Positions 1 to 4,879 of a DNA stretch of 6,829 nucleotides are shown here, piece after piece. How positions within the stretch are numbered: position 1 is the first letter of the stretch; every line of letters starts with the position of its first letter. A program made the translations under genes and the position numbers. The notes beneath the pieces were generated by a model. The model searched no databases and had not been told where the DNA came from. It worked only from the letters and a program-made list of their open reading frames with translations. Source of the stretch: Dehalococcoidia bacterium. GTDB lineage: Bacteria > Chloroflexota > Dehalococcoidia > JAUYDP01. The DNA lies in NCBI GenBank assembly GCA_030691805.1, contig JAUYDP010000305.1:1-6829 (forward strand), in the 5' to 3' direction.

Positions 1-421
1 CGCCTTTGCCCAGACGAATAGCCTCTTCCGCCACCCTCAAAACCTGCTTCGGCCCGAACGCCGCCGGGTTGTTCAGTATCTTCTCAATCTCCTGCTGCGA
101 ACGGAGCCGCTGTTCATTCCAAACCTTAGCGCCGATGTACGCTGCGCCCACGGCTACGCCCATTCCTAAAGCCAGCGGTCCACCCCATTTCAAAACCTGG
201 CGGAAGGCGGCGTCCCTTACGGCAGGGTTCTCGTCACCATTGGCCAGCTTTATTAGCTCCGCCTCAAGATGGTCAACCAGGGCCTTATCACCTGAGTCAC
301 GAACAGTCTTCTCTGACTCACCAACGCCTTCCAGCCGTCGCCTGAAATTAGGGTGGCGAAGCTTTTCCAGTCTCTTCCACCAGGAAGTCGTGCCCTGACC
401 TTGGTTTTCTGGTTCGGCCAT
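1..421 (-). CDS. Hypothetical single-pass membrane protein, N-terminal part (cut by window edge)
   Basis: I do not recognise this protein. Reading the - strand from an ATG at 421-419 gives 140 codons without a stop, so the C-terminus lies outside the window. A strong Shine-Dalgarno (GGGAGGG at 431-425, 4 nt from the ATG) and a good promoter at 480-452 support the start. Residues 1-45 are polar and basic, with a WWKRLEKLRH stretch at 14-23 and RRR at 27-29. Residues 46-78 look like an amphipathic helix. Residues 80-101 are a glycine-rich hydrophobic segment (LALGMGVAVGAAYIGAKVW) that probably spans the membrane once. A charged, helical region follows (EQRLRSQQEIEKIL, 103-116). There is no N-terminal signal peptide and I see no catalytic motif. 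It is divergent from the rpsB operon and shares its intergenic control region. A small envelope-associated or scaffold-like protein is possible, but no function can be assigned. The gene itself is well supported; its role is unknown. Confidence 0.75.
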   Translation of the reverse strand, partial: MAEPENQGQGTTSWWKRLEKLRHPNFRRRLEGVGESEKTVRDSGDKALVDHLEAELIKLANGDENPAVRDAAFRQVLKWGGPLALGMGVAVGAAYIGAKVWNEQRLRSQQEIEKILNNPAAFGPKQVLRVAEEAIRLGKG

Positions 422-424
422 TTT

Positions 425-431
425 CCCTCCC
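425..431 (-). promoter_or_regulatory. Ribosome binding site of the divergent hypothetical gene
   Basis: Read on the - strand the sequence is GGGAGGG, a near-perfect match to the anti-Shine-Dalgarno sequence. The GGAGG core lies 4 nt from the ATG at 421-419. It fixes the start of the left-edge gene. Confidence 0.7.
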
Positions 432-451
432 GGGGATTAGTCTCTGGCGCG

Positions 452-480
452 ATGATAACGGTACAGGCGGTATACGTCAA
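452..480 (-). promoter_or_regulatory. Predicted sigma70-type promoter for the divergent gene
   Basis: On the - strand a -35 box TTGACG (480-475, 5/6 to consensus) is followed after exactly 17 bp by a -10 box TATCAT (457-452, 5/6). Transcription would start near 444-446, leaving a leader of about 23-25 nt that contains the Shine-Dalgarno of the left-edge gene. Box quality, spacing and position agree well. This is a pattern match only, without experimental support. Confidence 0.6.
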
Positions 481-486
481 GCAGAG

Positions 487-511
487 AATCCCAACAAATC
501 CTTGCCAATCC
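487..511. repeat. Three AATCC direct repeats phased at 10 bp between the divergent promoters
   Basis: AATCC occurs at 487-491, 497-501 and 507-511, so the copies start exactly 10 bp apart, about one helical turn, and face the same side of the DNA. The array lies between the -35 box of the leftward promoter (475-480) and that of the rightward promoter (502-507), and its third copy overlaps the latter. The repeats are seen directly. A role as operator half-sites shared by both promoters is inference, and chance in a short A/C-rich stretch is possible. Confidence 0.45.
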
Positions 512-531
512 CTTTAATAATATGCTAAACT
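502..531 (+). promoter_or_regulatory. Predicted sigma70-type promoter of the rpsB operon
   Basis: A -35 box TTGCCA (502-507, 5/6 to consensus) is separated by 18 bp from a -10 box TAAACT (526-531, 4/6). A TG at 523-524, one base before the -10 box, makes an extended -10 element. Transcription would start near 538, giving a leader of about 27 nt before the rpsB start. That is too short for a long structured autoregulatory S2 leader such as the one known in enterobacteria. No other promoter-like pair of similar quality was seen upstream of rpsB. Confidence 0.55.
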
Positions 532-544
532 CTACCAGAGAGTT

Positions 545-551
545 AGGAGGT
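545..551 (+). promoter_or_regulatory. Shine-Dalgarno of rpsB with long spacing
   Basis: AGGAGGT is a near-perfect ribosome binding site but ends 13 nt before the TTG start of rpsB at 565, longer than the usual 5-9 nt. No ATG, GTG or TTG codon in the rpsB frame lies between them, so the TTG remains the best start. An out-of-frame TTG GAA TAA mini-ORF occupies 555-563. Confidence 0.55.
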
Positions 552-564
552 AGATTGGAATAAA

Positions 565-1389
565 TTGGCTGCTACGAACATAGTCTCGATGAAGACGCTC
601 TTGGAGGCGGGGGTCCACTTCGGGCATCAGACCCGGCGTTGGGATCCCCGTATGCGGCCTTACATCTTCACGGAGCGCAACGGTATTCACATAATCGACC
701 TCCAGCAGACAGTCGTCAAGCTTAATGATGCATACCAATTCGTTCGTGAACTGGTAGCCAAAGGAGAGTCGATACTCTTTGTAGGGACCAAGAAACAGGC
801 CCAGGAGTCAATCGCATTAGAGGCCGAGCGTTGCCATATGTTCTATATTAACCGCCGTTGGCCGGGCGGTCTCCTGACCAACTTTCAGACCATCCAAAGT
901 CGCATTGACTTCCTGGTCCGTCTGGAAGACCGTAAACTCAAGGGAGAGTTCGATCGGCTTCCCAAGAAGGAGCGCTTGATCCTTGAGGACAAGATCCAGC
1001 GTCTTAACCGCCTGATGGGCGGCATCAAGGAGATGGTGAAGTTCCCAGGAGCGCTCTTCATTATAGACCCGAGCAAGGAGCGCATCGCGGTTAGCGAAGC
1101 CCGAAGGGTGGGTATTCCCATCGCCGCCCTGGTTGACACTAACTGCAATCCCAACGAAATAGACTATCCTGTCCCCGCCAACGATGATGCCATTCGAGCG
1201 GTGAAGCTCTTGAGCAGCAAGGTCGCCGATGCGGTCCTCGAGGGCCTGGACGCCCGACAGTTCGCTGAGGAAGCGGCCGAGGGCCTGGAAGAGCTCCCGC
1301 TAGGAGAGGTATTTGAGTTTGCGAGCGAGGAGGAAGCCCCAGCCGAGGCTGGGTCCTCCGGGACCGCCCTGGAATCTTCAAGCACCTAG
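565..1389 (+). CDS. rpsB: 30S ribosomal protein S2
   Basis: S2 is a protein of the small ribosomal subunit. It sits on the 30S body near the platform and is needed for S1 binding in many bacteria. The 274-residue product carries the family hallmarks in order: GVHFGHQTRRWDPRM at 16-30, FVGTKKQAQE at 72-81, RRWPGGLLTNF at 97-107, a helical coiled-coil insertion at about 110-155, ALFIIDPSKERIAVSEA at 163-179, ALVDTNCNP at 188-196 and PANDDAIRAV at 204-213. The start is a TTG. The next ATG, at 589, would remove eight residues but leave the core intact. The tail after about residue 240 is acidic and then Ser/Ala-rich (SEEEAPAEAGSSG), longer than in E. coli S2; such tails vary between phyla. It is first in the operon, 9 nt before tsf, as in nearly all bacteria. 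Confidence 0.97.
   Translation: MAATNIVSMKTLLEAGVHFGHQTRRWDPRMRPYIFTERNGIHIIDLQQTVVKLNDAYQFVRELVAKGESILFVGTKKQAQESIALEAERCHMFYINRRWPGGLLTNFQTIQSRIDFLVRLEDRKLKGEFDRLPKKERLILEDKIQRLNRLMGGIKEMVKFPGALFIIDPSKERIAVSEARRVGIPIAALVDTNCNPNEIDYPVPANDDAIRAVKLLSSKVADAVLEGLDARQFAEEAAEGLEELPLGEVFEFASEEEAPAEAGSSGTALESSST
1338..1365 (+). other. Two overlapping hairpins near the 3' end of rpsB
   Basis: CCCAGC (1338-1343) pairs perfectly with GCTGGG (1348-1353) around a CGAG loop. GGTCC (1352-1356) pairs with GGACC (1361-1365) around TCCG, a member of the stable UNCG tetraloop class. The two stems share 1352-1353, so the full forms exclude each other. No T-run follows, so neither is an intrinsic terminator. 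The pairing is read directly; any effect on transcription or on tsf translation 34 nt downstream is speculation. Confidence 0.35.
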
Positions 1390-1398
1390 AGGAAACAT

Positions 1399-1905
1399 TT
1401 GGCCGATATTTCATTAGAAAGCATTAAGAAGCTCCGCGAGTTGACCGGAGCCGCCATTATGGAATGTAAGAGGGTCCTGGCCGATACCGGTGGAGATACC
1501 CCCAAGGCGCTCGAGATATTGAAGGCCAAGGGCTTGGCCAGAGCCGAAGAGAAGTCCTCCAGAGTAGCCTCTCAGGGAACGATCGAGGCATATATTCATG
1601 CTGGTGGGCGGATCGGGGCGCTGATCGAGTTGAACTGCGAGACTGACTTTGTGGCTCGCACGGACGCCTTCAAAGAGCTTGCGCACAATCTCGCTATGCA
1701 AGTCGCCGCCATGAACCCACGCTTTGTCTCCCCGGAAGATGCCCCTGCCGGGGATAACTTAGACCCTAAGAATGACTGCCTTCTCCTTCAGTCTTTCATC
1801 AAGAGCCCTGATATGACCATTCAGGACTTGATCAAACAGCATGTCGGCATCCTTGGGGAAAACGTCAGGGTACGGCGTTTCTCCCGCTTTGAGTTAGGCA
1901 CCTAG
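1399..1905 (+). CDS. tsf: Elongation factor Ts, short form
   Basis: EF-Ts is the guanine nucleotide exchange factor that releases GDP from EF-Tu in the cytoplasm. The product has 168 residues, against 283 in E. coli. An N-terminal UBA-like domain (about 1-50) contains LRELTGAAIMECKRVL at 12-27. The core has the TDFVARTDAF signature at 82-91, which carries the Asp and Phe that disrupt the Mg site of EF-Tu. The C-terminus (LGENVRVRRFSRFELG, 152-167) matches the end of the family. The missing part is therefore the duplicated core subdomain and coiled coil, as in other short EF-Ts proteins such as that of Thermus, and not the result of a frameshift. The start is TTG at 1399, with AGAGGA at 1388-1393 as ribosome binding site. 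That site overlaps the rpsB stop, which suggests translational coupling. Confidence 0.95.
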   Translation: MADISLESIKKLRELTGAAIMECKRVLADTGGDTPKALEILKAKGLARAEEKSSRVASQGTIEAYIHAGGRIGALIELNCETDFVARTDAFKELAHNLAMQVAAMNPRFVSPEDAPAGDNLDPKNDCLLLQSFIKSPDMTIQDLIKQHVGILGENVRVRRFSRFELGT

Positions 1906-1922
1906 GACCGCCCCAAACGAGC

Positions 1923-2675
1923 ATGTCCGAGAGCCGATACAGCCGGATTATGCTCAAGCTCAGTGGCGAGGCCCTTCAGGGAAAGAGTTCTTTTGGCATT
2001 GATCTCCCAACCCTGAACAGCTTTGCCCAGCAGATCAACCGGGTTAAAGAGTTGGGTGTGGAAGTAGCTATTGTCGTTGGTGGAGGCAACTTCTGGAGAG
2101 GCAGCAACGCCAGCGCTAACGGCATGGAAAGGGCTGCTGCCGACTATGCCGGGATGCTGGCCACAGTAATCAACGCCCTGGCTCTTCAATGGGTAATGGA
2201 GGCAGAGGGTATCCATACTCGCGTACAATCGGCCATTGATATTCTCAAGGTAGCTGAGCCTTACATTCGCCGCCGGGCGATGCGGCATCTGGAGAAGGGA
2301 CGTGTAGTTATCTTCGCTGCCGGGACCGGCAACCCCTATATGACCACCGACACGGCCGCCGCCTTGCGGGCAGTGGAGATCGGGGCTGAAGTGCTGCTAA
2401 TGGCCAAGAACGGGGTGGACGGCGTTTATAGCGATGACCCCCAGAAGAACCCAAGCGCCAGCCGTTTCGAACGGCTAACTTATCTAGAAGCCCTTAATCT
2501 CGGGCTACGGGTTATGGACAGCACCGCTCTATCGCTTTGCATGGAGAACAAGCTGCCCATCATAGTCTTTGACGTGCAGGTCCCTTTCAACATCGAGCGG
2601 GCTGTAAGAGGAGAGCCAATCGGCACCTTTGTCGATGGAGGCTCACTGTCCGCTACTTCCTTCGCTGACAACTAA
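1923..2675 (+). CDS. pyrH: UMP kinase (uridylate kinase)
   Basis: The enzyme phosphorylates UMP to UDP with ATP, a pyrimidine-specific step; in bacteria it belongs to the amino-acid-kinase fold and is hexameric. The 250-residue product has the expected motifs: KLSGE at 12-16 (phosphate-binding lysine), GGGNFWRG at 53-60, the region around YAGMLATVINALALQ at 75-89, FAAGTGNPYMTTDTAA at 131-146, AKNGVDGVY at 161-169 and MDSTALSLC at 198-206. Length and order fit the family. The start is ATG at 1923, 17 nt after tsf. The stretch before it (CCCCAAACGAGC) has no convincing Shine-Dalgarno, so translation may depend on coupling to tsf. No in-frame alternative start lies between the tsf stop and this ATG. 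An ATG at 1950 (residue 10) also lacks a ribosome binding site and would cut away the first strand. Confidence 0.97.
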   Translation: MSESRYSRIMLKLSGEALQGKSSFGIDLPTLNSFAQQINRVKELGVEVAIVVGGGNFWRGSNASANGMERAAADYAGMLATVINALALQWVMEAEGIHTRVQSAIDILKVAEPYIRRRAMRHLEKGRVVIFAAGTGNPYMTTDTAAALRAVEIGAEVLLMAKNGVDGVYSDDPQKNPSASRFERLTYLEALNLGLRVMDSTALSLCMENKLPIIVFDVQVPFNIERAVRGEPIGTFVDGGSLSATSFADN

Positions 2676-2690
2676 TCGAGGTTAGGCAAA

Positions 2691-3254
2691 GTGAATTCAA
2701 TTGACGGCATCCTGACTGAGGCAGACGACAAGATGAAAAAAGCCGAGGATGCCCTTCGCCGAGAGTTGGTGGCAATCCGCACCGGCAGGGCAAACTCAGG
2801 CCTGGTTGACCATCTGCTGGTTGACTATCACGGTACGCTGGTCCCCTTGAACCAGCTTGCAAACATCTCGATCCCTGAGTCGCGCATAATATTGATACAA
2901 CCCTGGGACCGTAGCTCCCTTCACACCATCGAAAAAGCTATCCTAAAGTCGGAATTGGGACTTAATCCCAATAATGACGGCAACGTTATCCGGCTGGTGC
3001 TACCTCAGCTTACTGAGGACCGCCGCAAAGAGCTGGTGCGGGTGGTGCACAAAAAGCTTGAGGACGGCCGGGTATCCCTTCGGAACATTCGGCGGGACGC
3101 GGTGGAACACTTGAAAAAACTGGAAAAAGACCGGCATATCTCCGCGGACGACGTTCACCGCAGTCAAGACAAGCTACAAAAATTGACTGACAAGTGTATG
3201 GTAGAAGTAGACCGACTCGGAGAATCTAAAGAAGCCGAGCTTATGGAAGTCTAA
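2691..3254 (+). CDS. frr: Ribosome recycling factor
   Basis: RRF acts with EF-G after termination to split the 70S ribosome and free mRNA and tRNA. The 187-residue product matches the usual length of about 185. It shows the conserved RTGRA at 30-34, the PLNQLANISIPESRIILIQPWD block at 52-73 in the small domain, and a long C-terminal helical region. That region includes LTEDRRKELV at 107-116, KKLEDGRVSLRNIRRDA at 121-137 and LKKLEKDRHISADD at 141-154, which form the three-helix bundle with the first helix. The start is GTG at 2691, with GAGG at 2678-2681 about 9 nt upstream, and pyrH ends 15 nt before it. The pyrH-frr pairing is almost universal in bacteria. Confidence 0.97.
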   Translation: MNSIDGILTEADDKMKKAEDALRRELVAIRTGRANSGLVDHLLVDYHGTLVPLNQLANISIPESRIILIQPWDRSSLHTIEKAILKSELGLNPNNDGNVIRLVLPQLTEDRRKELVRVVHKKLEDGRVSLRNIRRDAVEHLKKLEKDRHISADDVHRSQDKLQKLTDKCMVEVDRLGESKEAELMEV

Positions 3255-3258
3255 ACCC

Positions 3259-3969
3259 GTGCCTGATAGTTGTCTCCAGATCGCCAACCTACCGACCCAT
3301 GTGGCCATCATCATGGATGGTAATGGACGCTGGGCGCAGCAAAGGGGATTGCCGCGACTGGCTGGCCACCGGGCCGGAACCGAGAATGTCAGCCGTGTGA
3401 TCGAGGCGTTCTCCGACGAGGGCATCAAATTTCTGACGTTATACGCCTTTTCCACCGAGAACTGGGGGCGTCCCCAACCGGAAGTGAATGGCCTCCTTCA
3501 GATCCTGGCGGAGATGATTGATAAGGAAACGGAGAACCTCTTCCGCAATGGGGTCCGCCTAATGCACTTGGGCAGGATAGAGGAGCTTTCTCTTGAACTC
3601 CAGAAAGCTGTCCGCAGGACGGTCAAACGCACTGAGAGTAACACCAAGATAAACGTCTGCGTAGCCTTCAACTACGGGGGCCGGGCGGAAATCCTTGATG
3701 CAGTCCGCCGTCTCCTGGTGGAGGGTATAGAGGCGTCCCAGTTAGACGAGGAGGCTTTTAGCCAGAGGCTCTACACCGCAGGCATGCCCGACCCTGACCT
3801 GATCATCCGCACCGCGGGGGAGATGCGCCTCAGCAACTTCCTGATATGGCAGGCGGCTTACGCCGAGTACTACACCACCCCGGTTTTCTGGCCGGACTTC
3901 GGGCGGGAAGATGTCCAGCAGTCCTTGCTGGCCTACAGCCAGAGACAGCGCCGCTTCGGAGGCCTTTAG
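3259..3969 (+). CDS. uppS: Isoprenyl transferase, probable undecaprenyl diphosphate synthase
   Basis: This cis-prenyltransferase condenses isopentenyl diphosphate units onto a farnesyl-type primer to make the C55 lipid carrier for peptidoglycan and other wall polymers. In the 236-residue product HVAIIMDGNGRWA at 14-26 holds the catalytic Asp20 and the diphosphate-binding GNGRW. GHRAG follows shortly after, then TLYAFSTENWGRP, which contains the family's conserved Asn/Trp region. NYGGRAEILDAV lies mid-protein, and RTAGEMRLSNFLIWQ at 184-198 provides the C-terminal Arg/Ser residues that bind isopentenyl diphosphate. FWPDF and a RRFGG end complete the pattern. Chain length cannot be read from the sequence; C55 is inferred from context and family. 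The start is GTG at 3259, only 4 nt after the frr stop, with GGAAG at 3245-3249 inside frr as ribosome binding site. Confidence 0.95.
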   Translation: MPDSCLQIANLPTHVAIIMDGNGRWAQQRGLPRLAGHRAGTENVSRVIEAFSDEGIKFLTLYAFSTENWGRPQPEVNGLLQILAEMIDKETENLFRNGVRLMHLGRIEELSLELQKAVRRTVKRTESNTKINVCVAFNYGGRAEILDAVRRLLVEGIEASQLDEEAFSQRLYTAGMPDPDLIIRTAGEMRLSNFLIWQAAYAEYYTTPVFWPDFGREDVQQSLLAYSQRQRRFGGL

Positions 3970-4004
3970 ACACTGACCGGGGCTAGCCCATCTTAGGACA
4001 GGCC

Positions 4005-4823
4005 ATGCTACGCCAGCGTCTTATCAGCGCCGCCGTCCTTTTGCCCCTCTTCTTGATAGTCACGTTTGTTGGCGACCCCTGGTATTCACTGGCCATAACA
4101 ATTGTTGCAGCCCTGGCGTACCACGAATTCTACACCATAATCTCTCAAGGGGGTTACGCACCCCTTCGGCTCACCGGGCTGTTCTTTACATTACTGTTCA
4201 TAGGCAACGGCTTCCTGGCCGCTCATGGGCTTGGAAACTACACCAACCCCATCCTGGCCGCCGCGGCCCTGGCGCCCCTAATCCTTCTAATAGTACGCCC
4301 TACTCAGAACGGTTCTGCTGGGAACTGGGCCTTGACCCTGGCGGGCAGCCTCTACGTGGGCTGGTTTTTAAGCCTCTTTGTCTTGTTGCGCAATCTGCCC
4401 GGGGGACTATCCTGGGTACTCCTGGCGGTCCTGTCCACCTTCGCCTGCGACTCAGCCGCCTATCTAGCGGGTAGAGCGTGGGGTAGGCGTAAGATGGTCC
4501 CGCACCTCAGCCCCGGAAAGACCTGGGAAGGGGCCATAGGCGGGTTCTTAGCGGCAGTTATATCGGCCACAGTACTTTCAATTGTCTTCAATACGTTTCT
4601 CACATCACTGACGGTCCCCCTTGCTATCCCGCAGGCCCTGCTTCTGGGCGCCCTGGTGGGCATCCTGGCCCAACTGGGAGACCTGGCTGAATCCCTCCTT
4701 AAGAGGAGCGTCCTGGCCAAAGACGCCGGCGGCCTCATTCCCGGCCACGGCGGCATCCTGGACCGGCTGGATAGCCTGTTGTTCGCTGTAGCAGGGACGT
4801 ACTTCTTCGCATGGTGGTCATAA
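4005..4823 (+). CDS. cdsA: Phosphatidate cytidylyltransferase (CDP-diacylglycerol synthase)
   Basis: The enzyme converts phosphatidic acid and CTP to CDP-diacylglycerol, the precursor of membrane phospholipids, in the cytoplasmic membrane. The 272-residue product is strongly hydrophobic with about eight apparent membrane segments, beginning with LISAAVLLPLFLIVTFVG at 6-23. The CdsA signature is complete at residues 230-256: S230, K233-R234, K239-D240, P246, H248-G249-G250, D253-R254 and D256. The last acidic residues bind the catalytic metals. LSPGKTWEGAIGGF, a conserved loop, lies just before the last membrane segments. The start is ATG at 4005 with AGGA at 3995-3998 about 6 nt upstream. The 35-nt gap after uppS holds a short GGGCTAGCCC palindrome (3980-3989), too compact to form a useful hairpin. 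The stop TAA overlaps an ATG that opens an 18-codon ORF leading to dxr. Confidence 0.96.
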   Translation: MLRQRLISAAVLLPLFLIVTFVGDPWYSLAITIVAALAYHEFYTIISQGGYAPLRLTGLFFTLLFIGNGFLAAHGLGNYTNPILAAAALAPLILLIVRPTQNGSAGNWALTLAGSLYVGWFLSLFVLLRNLPGGLSWVLLAVLSTFACDSAAYLAGRAWGRRKMVPHLSPGKTWEGAIGGFLAAVISATVLSIVFNTFLTSLTVPLAIPQALLLGALVGILAQLGDLAESLLKRSVLAKDAGGLIPGHGGILDRLDSLLFAVAGTYFFAWWS

Positions 4824-4879
4824 TGAGGGTTGTTTTAGCTCGACCCCGACCCTGGAAAGGGCCTGTTATCCAAATATGA
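4823..4879 (+). other. Candidate 18-codon ORF bridging cdsA and dxr
   Basis: An ATG at 4823-4825 overlaps the cdsA stop (TAATG) and opens a frame for MRVVLARPRPWKGPVIQI. Its TGA at 4877-4879 overlaps the dxr start as ATGA. GGTGG at 4813-4817, 5 nt before the ATG, is a usable ribosome binding site. The ORF fills the whole 52-nt gap, the largest in the operon, and could carry ribosomes from cdsA to dxr, whose own start has only a distant GGAAAGGG (4854-4861). The peptide is basic and matches nothing I know. Both junctions are seen directly. That it is translated or conserved is inference, and chance is a real alternative. Confidence 0.3.

Noticed and set aside
6..398. A 130-codon + strand ORF in the left-edge region, rich in Ser, Arg and Pro
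   Set aside because: It lies opposite the - strand gene that has a strong promoter, Shine-Dalgarno and a protein-like composition; this frame has low-complexity shadow composition and no ribosome binding site.
253..480. A 75-codon - strand ORF starting at 480
   Set aside because: Its start would lie in the -35 box of the leftward promoter, and it overlaps the better-supported - strand gene in another frame.
505..558. CCAATC (505-510) and GATTGG (553-558) as an inverted repeat around the rpsB -10 box
   Set aside because: The arms are only 6 bp and 42 bp apart, and the left arm lies upstream of the predicted transcript start, so no RNA stem is possible; support for an operator is too weak.
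1902..2288. A 128-codon - strand ORF antisense to pyrH
   Set aside because: It is fully opposite conserved pyrH codons, without a recognisable domain or promoter.
3980..3989. Perfect 10-bp palindrome GGGCTAGCCC in the uppS-cdsA gap
   Set aside because: As RNA it gives only a 3-bp stem with a 4-nt loop and no T-run, so it is not a terminator; a single 10-bp palindrome is expected by chance in a few kb.
4846..4862. CCCT-GGAA-AGGG mini-hairpin before dxr
   Set aside because: The 4-bp stem is too short to be meaningful and has no following T-run.
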